From contig JACQEE010000333.1 in NCBI GenBank assembly GCA_016200725.1, positions 1-11,015 on the forward strand: DNA of 11,015 bases. The letters are read 5' to 3'. Of the stretch, positions 1 to 6,099 are shown one piece after another. The position numbers and the translations under genes are program-made. This DNA is from Chloroflexota bacterium. Its GTDB lineage: Bacteria; Chloroflexota; Dehalococcoidia; SHYB01. The stretch's first letter is position 1, and each line of letters opens with the position of its first letter. The notes below the pieces were generated by a model. That model worked only from the letters and a program-made list of their open reading frames with translations, was not told the origin of the DNA and made no database searches.

Positions 1-1876
1 CTAGGGGTTCACCTGGACCCTGGAACAACGCGTAGGTGTAATGCGCCCACCCATAGACATAGTTCCCATCGTCATAGACGTGGAAACTCAGAATGATCTC
101 CGGGTTCCGTCGATCGTACGTTTCGGGAATTCCAGCAGCGACGGTCACCAGATAGTCGATGTTGGTGATCTGATTCTTATTGTCAGTCGCATCGACTTTA
201 GCAATGAGGGGTTGGCCCTTCGAGTCGAGTGGCTTGAGCGAGACGCACGCGCTGCGGCAATTGCTGGCAAGCTCGAGCATGCCGTAAAGAGACAGAATGG
301 GACTGGTGCCGTCCGACTGACTGAACCCTCCCTTCATGGGGATCGACGCGGTAGCACCCCCCGATAGTACTTGCGGCGGGTCGAAACTAAAGGCAGTCGT
401 GACAACGGGGTACGGAGCGAACCGGCTGGCAATCGTTGCGCTTATTCGGCCGGGAGTCACCAAGAAGTCGCCCGAGACCGACGACCGCTGCAGGCAGGAG
501 GGAGCAACAACATGCGAGCCCTGGTCGCGGCAGGTGACATCAAAGCTCTTGAAGACCCACCGCACGTTCTTGAGGTCAGGGGTGGGAGTGGGCCCGAGCG
601 GAGGCGTCGATGGACGAGTGGTTGCCGTCGGCGGTATGTTCGTAGCCGTCGGAGTCGGTGTCGCCGTCGGCCCAAGCGCAGCGATTTCCTTGGCGCCGAA
701 CCCGAGAGCATTCAGAATAATCTGCGAATGCCGCGGCTTTGAATGAGGCGGCTTCCCATCCCGAGAAGACCACGTTTGTACCATGATGCTCGGATCGCCC
801 TCGTTGTCCTTGACGAACTCCGGCTTGGGCACGCTTCTTCCATCTGGAGTGTCTTGGTATTCGTCATCGATTCCCAACAGATGCCCAGCCTCGTGCGCTG
901 CAACCGCGCCCGAGTCATCCTCGCCCCATTCGCCGCCCGTGCTTTCACCTTTTGCCGGCAATTTGTCGACGTGCGAGCGATGGGACGCACCAGGTTTGAC
1001 CTTCACAACCTCGATGAGATGGTAGTCAAAGTCCGGCGGGTCGTCGTCCGAGATGCGCTTCACATTCGCAATCACCTTTACGGGAAAGCCGGGCTTCGCT
1101 TCGATCTTCCCCGACCACATGTCTTCGATGCCCTTCTTCCACTTGGCAACGAGGGCATCCGTAGCGCCCGGCCCAGTGATCTCGATATTGAGCGTGATCT
1201 CAGGCTGCCCCTTCACGACATGGATCTCGGTGAGGTCGTCAGGCTTGGGCAACGGCGCAGCCAGCCCGTGCTTCCCAGATATCTCGTTCGGTCCGATCTC
1301 CTGAGGTAAAAGGGCGGTCTTTCCAAGAGCAGTGAGCACCGACCAGGCGTAATCGCGCAACAGGCGCGGCGGCTCGGAAAAGCTCATTGGCTCTTCGGAG
1401 GCTGCCGCCTGCCGAAGCACAGCTAGGCCCTCCTCGTTACCTAATCTGAGGAGTGTGCCTGCTGCTAACGTCCGCACCGTGGCATTCGTATCCGCGAGGG
1501 CTGGCCGCAGGCTCGCAATGTCCTGCGTCTCCGCAAGATTGCTCAACGCATACGCGCCCGCCCATCGCCGGACGACCTGGTCGCTCTTCAACTGCTCGAC
1601 GAGCGCTGGAACCCCAGTCCTTCCCGCGTCCACGAAGTCGACGACACGATCGAGGCCGGAGGAGTCATTCAGGTTGAAGGTATTGAGCGCGGCCTGGATG
1701 CGCGTCCTCGCCTCGGCCTCGGTCGCCGCAGGCGGAGGCACAACTCGGCGCGTTACCCTGTTGGGAGCAGGGGTTGGGGTGCTGCCATTCGATCCGCCAC
1801 TCGAGCAGGCAGCGCTCGCGATCATAGCAACGCTCAACAAAAGTCCGAGCCGCCACCAACTGGCCTTCGCCTGCAT
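1..1876 (-). CDS. Secreted HEAT-like/metzincin metalloprotease lipoprotein (3' end cut by window edge)
   Basis: The frame beginning at ATG 1876 stays open for 625 codons to the window edge with no stop, so the C-terminus is missing. Seen: a short basic start, a hydrophobic segment (about residues 9-21) and SAAC followed by SSGGS, giving a non-classical lipobox and probable export with lipid anchoring. After a Thr-Pro stretch comes a helical region (about 70-165) that reads like HEAT repeats (VPALVEQL, VVRRWAGAYALSNLA, VRTLAAGTLLRLG). At residues 328-338 is HEAGHLLGIDD, the metzincin zinc motif HExxHxxGxxD, with H328, H332 and D338 as ligands and E329 as the base. SIM at 363-365 is a plausible Met-turn. 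A Thr/Pro linker (403-433) leads to a C-terminal domain with several cysteines that I do not recognise. Inference: an extracellular zinc endopeptidase of unknown substrate. Leucine codons TTA and CTA and arginine AGA occur here more than in the central operon, which may mean accessory DNA. Confidence 0.85.
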   Translation of the reverse strand, partial: MQAKASWWRLGLLLSVAMIASAACSSGGSNGSTPTPAPNRVTRRVVPPPAATEAEARTRIQAALNTFNLNDSSGLDRVVDFVDAGRTGVPALVEQLKSDQVVRRWAGAYALSNLAETQDIASLRPALADTNATVRTLAAGTLLRLGNEEGLAVLRQAAASEEPMSFSEPPRLLRDYAWSVLTALGKTALLPQEIGPNEISGKHGLAAPLPKPDDLTEIHVVKGQPEITLNIEITGPGATDALVAKWKKGIEDMWSGKIEAKPGFPVKVIANVKRISDDDPPDFDYHLIEVVKVKPGASHRSHVDKLPAKGESTGGEWGEDDSGAVAAHEAGHLLGIDDEYQDTPDGRSVPKPEFVKDNEGDPSIMVQTWSSRDGKPPHSKPRHSQIILNALGFGAKEIAALGPTATPTPTATNIPPTATTRPSTPPLGPTPTPDLKNVRWVFKSFDVTCRDQGSHVVAPSCLQRSSVSGDFLVTPGRISATIASRFAPYPVVTTAFSFDPPQVLSGGATASIPMKGGFSQSDGTSPILSLYGMLELASNCRSACVSLKPLDSKGQPLIAKVDATDNKNQITNIDYLVTVAAGIPETYDRRNPEIILSFHVYDDGNYVYGWAHYTYALFQGPGEPL

Positions 1877-1906
1877 CGCTCCCTCGCCGTCGTGAAGTCG
1901 TGCGAT

Positions 1907-1912
1907 ATGATA
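1907..1912 (-). promoter_or_regulatory. Possible -10 box for the metzincin gene
   Basis: On the minus strand this reads TATCAT, five of six matches to TATAAT, about 30 bp upstream of the ATG at 1876. No convincing -35 hexamer lies at 16-19 bp upstream, so this is a weak call. A GAGGGAG purine stretch only 2 bp from the ATG is the only ribosome-binding candidate. Confidence 0.3.
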
Positions 1913-1932
1913 CCGCAAGGCTGCATCCCTCG

Positions 1933-1961
1933 TTGACACGCCTGAGGCGCGCCGCTATCGT
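1933..1961 (+). promoter_or_regulatory. Sigma-70-type promoter for the acyl-CoA gene cluster
   Basis: A perfect TTGACA (1933-1938) is separated by exactly 17 bp from TATCGT (1956-1961, four of six matches to TATAAT). Transcription would start near 1968, giving a leader of about 64 nt before the crotonase ATG at 2032. It lies in the 155-bp gap between divergent genes and is the only good promoter seen upstream of the six co-directional genes. Confidence 0.55.
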
Positions 1962-2031
1962 TTCCACGGCCCGGCGACGCCCTCCGCGGGTACGTGCGCG
2001 CAACGCACGCCACGACAAGAGGTGACCCCGA

Positions 2032-2835
2032 ATGCCCGACGACGAAATCTTGATCGACAAAGCGGATGGCATCGCCACCATCACGCTCAACCGCCCTCAC
2101 CGCCTCAACGCCCTGTCGAGCCACATGCTGCAAGTGATGCTTCCCCAGATCTGGGCAGACCTCGCCAAGGACAAGAAGGTGCGCGTCGTCATCTTCACCG
2201 GCGCCGGCGACCGCGCCTTCTGCTCCGGCATGGACGTGAAGGAGGCCGCGACCTCCTCGACCTGGGGCAAGGCTCCCGTGCAGCCGAGCGGCAACAGTGG
2301 CGGCGGCTCGAAGTTGACGCCGCGACAGCACGCCTTCCCCAAGCCCGTCATCAGCGCCGTCAACGGCATCTGCAGCGGCGGCGGCCTCATGTTCGTCTCC
2401 GACTCCGACATCTCGATCGCCTCGGAGAACGCGACCTTCTTCAACCCGGGCGTCATGATTGGCCAGCTCGCCACCTTCGCCCCTATCACGTGGACGCGCT
2501 GGATACCCTTCCAGTCGCTCATGCGCATGACGCTCGTCGGTGGCAAGGAGCGCATCTCCGCGCGAGAGGCCAAGGAACTGGGCATGGTCACCGAGGTCGT
2601 CGCCCCCGGCCAGCTACTCCCCCGCTCGAAGCAGGTCGCCGCGATGATCGCCGAAGCCTCGCCCACCGCCGTGCGTCTCGTCAAGAAAACGCTCTGGGAG
2701 GCGATGGACCGCGGCCTCGCCGATGCCCACGCCAACGGCATGAAGATCATGGGTGAATATCGCGGCCACCCTGATCAGAGCGAAGGGCCAAAGTCGTTCG
2801 CCGAGAAACGCAAACCGAATTGGGCCGAAGACTAA
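2032..2835 (+). CDS. Crotonase-fold (enoyl-CoA hydratase/isomerase family) protein lacking both catalytic glutamates
   Basis: 267 residues, normal for the family. The start is supported by AGAGGTGA at 2018-2025, 6 bp before the ATG. Crotonase landmarks are in order: ITLNRPHRLNAL (17-28), the CoA/oxyanion segment AFCSGMD (62-68), KPVISAVNGICSGGG (104-118) and RISAREAKELGMV near residue 178. Compared with rat mitochondrial enoyl-CoA hydratase, the position of Glu144 is Met120 (GGGLM) and that of Glu164 is Gly140 (FFNPGV in place of FGxPE). Both acid-base residues of hydration are therefore absent. The fold and CoA-thioester binding look secure; classical syn-hydration does not. It may be an isomerase, hydrolase or lyase of the crotonase superfamily. 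It is first in a same-strand cluster with MaoC and SDR genes, which places it in acyl-CoA metabolism. Confidence 0.9.
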   Translation: MPDDEILIDKADGIATITLNRPHRLNALSSHMLQVMLPQIWADLAKDKKVRVVIFTGAGDRAFCSGMDVKEAATSSTWGKAPVQPSGNSGGGSKLTPRQHAFPKPVISAVNGICSGGGLMFVSDSDISIASENATFFNPGVMIGQLATFAPITWTRWIPFQSLMRMTLVGGKERISAREAKELGMVTEVVAPGQLLPRSKQVAAMIAEASPTAVRLVKKTLWEAMDRGLADAHANGMKIMGEYRGHPDQSEGPKSFAEKRKPNWAED

Positions 2836-2838
2836 GAC

Positions 2839-2868
2839 TGTCATTCTGAACGAAGTGAAGAATCCCTC
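2839..2868 (+). repeat. Short palindrome-like intergenic repeat, copy A1
   Basis: It begins TGTCATTCTGAACGAAGTGA and ends GAAGAATCCCTC. It starts 3 bp after the crotonase stop codon and is almost identical to copy A2 at 3376-3405 (one difference). TTCTGAAC and the GAAGAA half form an imperfect inverted repeat. Its last bases abut the GAGGGAG ribosome binding site of the next gene. Confidence 0.7.
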
Positions 2869-2881
2869 AGAGGGAGTGACC

Positions 2882-3373
2882 ATGACGCAAGCACAACCGA
2901 CCACCTACATCACGCCTGAACTTAAGGCCGAAGTCGGCGTCGAGCACAAGGGCCAGACCTCCTATCCTGTCGCCGCGAGCGACATCCGCCGCTGGGCCGT
3001 CGCCGTCTACTGGCCCGAGAAACCGCCGCGCCTCTTCTGGGACGAGGACTATGCCAAGAAGACGCGCTGGAAGAGCATCGTCGCGCCGCAAGAGTTCAAC
3101 CCCTTCACCTGGCCGCCCGAGCGACCAGCCAATCGCCCCTCGGCGGGCGGTTCCGGCAAGCCCGGCTCGCGCATCCTCAACGGTGGCGTCGAGTACGAAT
3201 ACTTCGCGCCGATCCGCGCTGGCGATGTGATTACGTCAACCAATAAGCTCGCCGACCTCTTCGAGCGCCAGGGCAAGATGGGCCTCATGCTGTTCAAGGT
3301 CAGTCAGACCGACTGGAAAAACCAGAAAGGCGAACTCGTCCGTACCGGCAAAATGACGCTGATTTATTACTAA
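2882..3373 (+). CDS. MaoC-like dehydratase half, N-terminal (FAS1-dehydratase-like) type
   Basis: 163 residues from ATG 2882, chosen because GAGGGAG at 2870-2876 sits 5 bp upstream and the protein then starts at a family-like position. An in-frame upstream ATG at 2753 lies inside the crotonase gene and would translate the A1 repeat, so it is rejected. The sequence resembles the MaoC_dehydrat_N hot-dog domain: an early segment SDIRRWAVAVYWPEKPPRLF, a PPERPANRP loop, then ILNGGVEYEYFAPIRAGDVI and MLFKVSQTDWKNQKGELVRTGKMTLIYY, which form the hot-dog strands. The hydratase-2 Asp/His motif is absent, as in the structural subunit of mycobacterial HadAB or ChsH-type heterodimers. Inference: it pairs with the next gene's product to make a two-chain (R)-specific enoyl-CoA or 3-hydroxyacyl dehydratase. 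Confidence 0.82.
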   Translation: MTQAQPTTYITPELKAEVGVEHKGQTSYPVAASDIRRWAVAVYWPEKPPRLFWDEDYAKKTRWKSIVAPQEFNPFTWPPERPANRPSAGGSGKPGSRILNGGVEYEYFAPIRAGDVITSTNKLADLFERQGKMGLMLFKVSQTDWKNQKGELVRTGKMTLIYY

Positions 3374-3375
3374 CC

Positions 3376-3405
3376 TGTCATTCTGAACGGAGTGAAGAAT
3401 CCCTC
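3376..3405 (+). repeat. Short palindrome-like intergenic repeat, copy A2
   Basis: It starts with TGTCATTCTGAACGGAGTGA and ends GAAGAATCCCTC. It differs from A1 at one base. It begins 2 bp after the stop codon of the first MaoC gene and is followed immediately by the hairpin repeat B1. Confidence 0.7.
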
Positions 3406-3413
3406 GGAATCTT

Positions 3414-3459
3414 GTCATGCTGAGTCCGCAGCGGACTCAGCATCTAGCACACAGCACCA
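3414..3459 (+). repeat. Hairpin repeat B1 (12-bp perfect stem) with CATCTAGCAC tail
   Basis: The arms ATGCTGAGTCCG (3417-3428) and CGGACTCAGCAT (3432-3443) are perfectly complementary with a CAG loop. The tail CTAGCACACAGCACCA is shared, with small changes, with copies B2 (6893) and B3 (9038). The stem differs in B2/B3 but remains paired, so the structure is kept while the sequence drifts. No T-run follows, so it is not a classic terminator. Confidence 0.75.
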
Positions 3460-3477
3460 TCCTTTCGGGAGCGCAAC

Positions 3478-3900
3478 ATGCCACCAGTCACCTACGCCGA
3501 AGTCAAAGAAGGTCAAGAAGTCCCAGTCTTCGTTCGCGTCACCGACTTCATGCACTGGAACCGCTACGCCGCCGTCAACGACGAGTTCGTCTACATCCAC
3601 ATGGACGACGAGATGGGTCGCAAGGTCGGCCAGAAAGCCGCCTTCGGCATGGGCAATCTCCAGGTCTCCTACCTGCACAACATGCTCCGCGATTGGATCG
3701 GCGACGACGGCATGATCAAGAAGTTCTCCTGCCAGTTTCGCTCGATGAACTTCAAGAACGACAAGATCACCGCCAGGGGCAAGGTGCTCAAGAAGTACGA
3801 GCAGGGCGGCGAGAAACTCGTCGACCTCGATGTCTGGACCGAGAACCAGGCTAGCCAGCAGTTGTGCCCTGCGAAGGCAACCGTCGCGCTCGCGAAGTAA
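3478..3900 (+). CDS. MaoC-like dehydratase half, catalytic (hydratase-2-like) type
   Basis: 140 residues. GGGAG at 3467-3471 lies 6 bp before the ATG. The segment RYAAVNDEFVYIHMDDEMG (29-47) corresponds to the hydratase-2 motif (consensus GDxNPxHxD), with D35 and H41 as candidate catalytic residues. The spacing is one residue longer than the classical D-x4-H and the NP pair is replaced, which fits a distinct subfamily. FGMGNLQVSYLHNMLRDW follows as the central helix, and the C-terminal strands (KITARGKVLKKYEQGGEKLVDLDVWTEN) complete a single hot-dog fold. Sizes of 163 and 140 residues for this gene and the one before it match HadA/HadB-type partners. Inference: catalytic subunit of a heteromeric acyl-CoA or acyl-ACP dehydratase/hydratase. 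Substrate chain length cannot be read from the sequence. Confidence 0.83.
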   Translation: MPPVTYAEVKEGQEVPVFVRVTDFMHWNRYAAVNDEFVYIHMDDEMGRKVGQKAAFGMGNLQVSYLHNMLRDWIGDDGMIKKFSCQFRSMNFKNDKITARGKVLKKYEQGGEKLVDLDVWTENQASQQLCPAKATVALAK

Positions 3901-3904
3901 CCAC

Positions 3905-3972
3905 TGTCATCCTGTGTCATCCTGAGCAAAGCCTGCCCTGAGTCTGGCCGAAAGGGCCGAAGGATCTCCCTC
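3905..3972 (+). repeat. Extended intergenic palindromic repeat, copy A3
   Basis: TGTCATCCTG occurs twice in a row (3905-3914 and 3915-3924), followed by an elongated loop (AAAGCCTGCCCTGAGT, then GGCCGAAAGGGCC) and the closing half AAGGATCTCCCTC. GGCC-GAAA-GGCC-like pairing gives an inner stem. It has the same organisation as A1/A2, with a longer centre. It begins 4 bp after the catalytic MaoC stop and ends just before the next gene, leaving that gene with no clear Shine-Dalgarno outside the repeat. Confidence 0.55.
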
Positions 3973-3984
3973 GAACGGTCATAC

Positions 3985-4719
3985 ATGCAGACTCCCACCA
4001 TCGGCATCGCCAGGCCGCGCAACATGGAGCGCCTGCCTGACTACGAGACCTCCATCCGACGTGCGGGCGGCAACGTGGTCGTCGTGGACGTTCATCGCGA
4101 CGAGCTGGCGACGGCCTTCAACGCCCTCGATGGCCTGCTCCTCACCGGCGGCGCGGACGTCGATCCCGAGTTGTATGGCGAGCGGCAACAACGCACCGTC
4201 CACCCTGCGAAGCGCCGCCGCGATCTCTTCGAAATCGCCATCGCGCGGCTTGCCGTCGAACGCGATGTGCCCCTCTTTGCCATCTGCCGCGGCGCGCAGG
4301 TCCTCAACGTCGCGCTCGGCGGCAACCTCGTGCAGGACATCCCCACGGAGATCGAGTCCGCCCTGCCGCACAAGATCGAAGAGCCGCTCGCTGAATTCGC
4401 GCACGAGGTCAACGTTGCCGACGGCTCGCTCCTGCGCCGAAGCATGAACGACATGCTGTCCAATCGGGGTTGTCGAGTGAACAGCCGCCACCGCCAGGCC
4501 GTCAAGCGCCTCGGCCGCGACCTCGTCGTCTCCGCCCGCGCTCCCGACGGCGTCATCGAGGCCATCGAGCACACCGGCGCACGCTTCTGCCTCGGCGTGC
4601 AGTGGCATCCCGAAAACTTCTGGCACACCGGAGAGTTTCACTTGCTCTTCGAGGCCTTCGTCGCAGCCTGCCAGGAGAGGCCTACCAGGCGTCTCATCCA
4701 AAGGCCAACCGTGAATTGA
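3985..4719 (+). CDS. Gamma-glutamyl-gamma-aminobutyrate hydrolase family protein (peptidase C26, class I GATase fold)
   Basis: 244 residues. Class I glutamine-amidotransferase signatures are complete: LLTGGADVDPELYG (52-65), the nucleophile elbow AICRGAQVLNVALGG with Cys101, VNSRHRQAV (165-173) as in PuuD-type enzymes, and VQWHPE with His208 and Glu210 closing the triad. The family cleaves gamma-glutamyl amide bonds; the Escherichia coli member PuuD releases GABA from gamma-glutamyl-GABA during putrescine breakdown. Whether this protein uses that substrate is inference. It sits mid-cluster among acyl-CoA genes, 84 bp after the catalytic MaoC, with no clear ribosome binding site because repeat A3 fills the gap. 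A role in removing a gamma-glutamyl group from an amine or acid in the same pathway is possible but unproven. Confidence 0.9.
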   Translation: MQTPTIGIARPRNMERLPDYETSIRRAGGNVVVVDVHRDELATAFNALDGLLLTGGADVDPELYGERQQRTVHPAKRRRDLFEIAIARLAVERDVPLFAICRGAQVLNVALGGNLVQDIPTEIESALPHKIEEPLAEFAHEVNVADGSLLRRSMNDMLSNRGCRVNSRHRQAVKRLGRDLVVSARAPDGVIEAIEHTGARFCLGVQWHPENFWHTGEFHLLFEAFVAACQERPTRRLIQRPTVN

Positions 4720-4780
4720 GTTATCATCCCTGCTCCCCCGCGAGCGCTCCTGCCGAAGCCCTGAGTCTTCGAAGGGGCCG

Positions 4781-4890
4781 CCTTATAGGGGTTCAGGGGG
4801 CAAAGCCCCCAGACGGGGGGCACGGGGGGTGTCCCCCCGGCAATCTTCTTCCCCGGGAGGGGAGGAGCGGGGACCACCCGCAGGAGGCAA
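4781..4890 (+). repeat. G-rich hairpin leader repeat, copy C1
   Basis: It starts CCTTATAGGGGTTCAGGGGG. GGGGGC (4796-4801) and GCCCCC (4805-4810) form a 6-bp hairpin with an AAA loop. A second stem pairs CGGGGGG (4823-4829) with CCCCCCG (4833-4839) around TGT. A third G6 run (4815-4820) could compete for the same C6 run. A TTCTTC-GGGAGGGG segment follows and the unit ends at the AGGAGG ribosome binding site of the first SDR. It is near identical to copy C3 through the C6 run and similar beyond it. Confidence 0.85.
4882..4887 (+). promoter_or_regulatory. Ribosome binding site AGGAGG that fixes the SDR start
   Basis: A perfect AGGAGG lies 7 bp before ATG 4895. It decides between this ATG and in-frame upstream starts (from 4829), which would translate the hairpin repeat. 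The site lies at the 3' boundary of repeat C1. Confidence 0.8.
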
Positions 4891-4894
4891 CAAC

Positions 4895-5797
4895 ATGGGT
4901 ATCGTAGATGGCAAAGCAGGCGTAGTCACCGGCGCGGGTCGCGGCATTGGCCGTGGCCACTGCCTTGGCCTCGCCAAAGAAGGCGCCAGCGTCATCGTCA
5001 ACGACGTCGACGGCGCCGAGGCGCAAAAAGTGGTCGACGAGATCAAGGCGATGGGAGGCAAAGCCGTCGCCAGCACCGCCGACGTCAGCTCGCGCAAGGG
5101 CGCCGAGGAACTCGTCGACCTCTGTGTGAAGTCCTTCGGCAAGATCGACTACATGGTCGCCAACGCCGGCATCCTCCGCGACCGCGCCTTCCTCAACATG
5201 ACCGACGACGAGTGGCTCGACGTGCTGCGCGTCCACGGCTTCGGCACCTTTCTCTGCGGCCAGGCCGCGGCGCGAAGGATGCGCGAGCAGGGCACCGGCG
5301 GTGCCATCGTCAACACCACCTCCGGCGCGCACATGGGCAACTTCGGCCAGTCCAACTACGCCGCGGCTAAGGGCGCCATCGCATCCCTCACCTATACGAT
5401 GGCCATCGAACTCGCGCGCTATGGCATCCGCGTCAACGCCATCTCGCCCTCCGGCAGCACGCGCATGTCCGCTACGTTCAAGGGCGCCGACGGCAAGATC
5501 ACACAGGGCCCGTTCGTCGACCCCGGCCTCAACGCCCCCGTCGTAGCCTTCCTGATCAGCGACGAAGGCAACTACGTCACCGGCCAGGTCATCGGCACCG
5601 GCGGCGAGCGCCTCTTCCTCATGTCCCAGCCCAAGTACTACTTCGGCATGCTCAAGCCTGGAGGCTGGTCCGTCGCCGACGTCCGCCAGCACTTCAAGAC
5701 CGTCATCGGCAACAAACTCGAGAACTTCGGCTTGGCGAAACAGCCCTACGCCTACTACGGCGGCGTCAAGCCCCCGCAGGCCGAGAAGAAATCGTAA
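4895..5797 (+). CDS. Short-chain dehydrogenase, MFE-2-like (3R)-hydroxyacyl-CoA dehydrogenase type
   Basis: 300 residues; the classical SDR core is about 250, so there is a C-terminal extension of about 50. The Rossmann motif TGAGRGIG is at 12-19, NDVD with Asp37 after the second strand suggests NAD(H), and NAG is at 90-92. The catalytic residues are Ser143, Tyr155 and Lys159 (YAAAK). The usual tetrad Asn is His114 (RVHGFG). The run GNFGQSNYAAAKG, the SPSGSTRM segment and the aromatic, helical tail resemble the dehydrogenase domain of peroxisomal multifunctional enzyme type 2, where a VH-type segment also occupies the Asn position. Inference: oxidises (3R)-hydroxyacyl-CoA made by the MaoC pair. 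Its 5' leader is repeat C1. Confidence 0.88.
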   Translation: MGIVDGKAGVVTGAGRGIGRGHCLGLAKEGASVIVNDVDGAEAQKVVDEIKAMGGKAVASTADVSSRKGAEELVDLCVKSFGKIDYMVANAGILRDRAFLNMTDDEWLDVLRVHGFGTFLCGQAAARRMREQGTGGAIVNTTSGAHMGNFGQSNYAAAKGAIASLTYTMAIELARYGIRVNAISPSGSTRMSATFKGADGKITQGPFVDPGLNAPVVAFLISDEGNYVTGQVIGTGGERLFLMSQPKYYFGMLKPGGWSVADVRQHFKTVIGNKLENFGLAKQPYAYYGGVKPPQAEKKS

Positions 5798-5821
5798 CGC
5801 TGTCCTACTTCGCTTCGCGCA

Positions 5822-5843
5822 GGGGCGACCGTCCGGTCGCCCC
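5822..5843. repeat. Perfect 9-bp inverted repeat, possible terminator
   Basis: GGGGCGACC (5822-5830) and GGTCGCCCC (5835-5843) are exact reverse complements with a GTCC loop. It lies 25 bp after the first SDR stop. No T-run follows on the plus strand, so it may be a REP-like palindrome or a Rho-independent terminator without a U tract. Confidence 0.6.
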
Positions 5844-5844
5844 G

Positions 5845-5904
5845 CGGCGAGCGCAGCAAGCCGTGCCTTATAGGGGTTCAGGGGGCATAGCCCCCAGACG
5901 GGGG
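5845..5904 (+). repeat. G-rich repeat, partial copy C2 (tandem partner of C3)
   Basis: These 60 bp match 5964-6023 at 59 positions; the single difference is G5860 versus A5979. The copy includes CGGCGAGCGCAGCAAG, CCTTATAGGGG and the GGGGGC-ATA-GCCCCC hairpin (5881-5895). It stops after five Gs and lacks the second hairpin and ribosome-binding part. Confidence 0.85.
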
Positions 5905-5963
5905 CCTCCCACCTTCCACGCTCGCGGCCACGTTGCTATCCTGCGCCGAACGAGACGACCGGA

Positions 5964-6092
5964 CGGCGAGCGCAGCAAACCGTGCCTTATAGGGGTTCAG
6001 GGGGCATAGCCCCCAGACGGGGGGCACGGGGGGTGTCCCCCCGATTCCCAATTTCTTCGGGAAGGGCGGGGTGGGGACGCCCGCGAGAGGAG
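5964..6092 (+). repeat. G-rich hairpin leader repeat, full copy C3
   Basis: It carries the same 60-bp start as C2 and then continues like C1: G6 (6019-6024), CAC, G6 (6028-6033), TGT, C6 (6037-6042), a TTCTTCGGGAAGGG segment, and AGAGGAG at 6086-6092. The first hairpin is GGGGGC (6000-6005) with GCCCCC (6009-6014) around ATA. Like C1 it forms the whole immediate leader of an SDR gene. Confidence 0.85.
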
Positions 6093-6099
6093 ACAGACC

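Larger units (their letters stand above)
5798..6099. other. 302-bp intergenic region between the two SDR genes
   Basis: It holds no gene. From left to right: a 9-bp perfect hairpin (5822-5843), a partial G-rich repeat (C2), about 60 bp of unremarkable sequence, a full G-rich leader repeat (C3), and the ribosome binding site of the second SDR. In-frame ORFs through it read only repeat sequence. Confidence 0.8.

Noticed and set aside
712..990. Suspicion that the left-edge gene is a frameshifted pseudogene
   Set aside because: Codon-by-codon reading from 1876 to the edge in one frame shows no stop and no frame change; the gene is simply cut by the window.
457..1309. Several short ORFs on both strands within 457-1309
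   Set aside because: All overlap the continuous minus-strand metzincin frame, which alone carries a signal peptide, HExxHxxGxxD and a coherent domain order.
2839..3972. CRISPR-like array from the repeated TGTCATTCTGA units
   Set aside because: The copies are separated by whole genes, differ in length and have no regular spacers.
2097..4701. Long minus-strand ORFs opposite the crotonase and C26 genes (2097-2750, 3979-4701)
   Set aside because: They are antisense shadows of strong plus-strand genes in GC-rich DNA, with no domain or start signal of their own.
4786..4829. G-quadruplex in the leader repeat
   Set aside because: Four G runs exist, but one spacing is long and contains a C5 run that pairs with a neighbouring G run, so stable hairpins are the simpler reading.
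4793..5692. A 299-codon minus-strand ORF opposite the first SDR
   Set aside because: It mirrors the codon structure of the SDR gene, its translation is Gly/Ala/Val/Asp-rich without recognisable motifs, and the plus-strand gene has complete SDR motifs and a perfect ribosome binding site.
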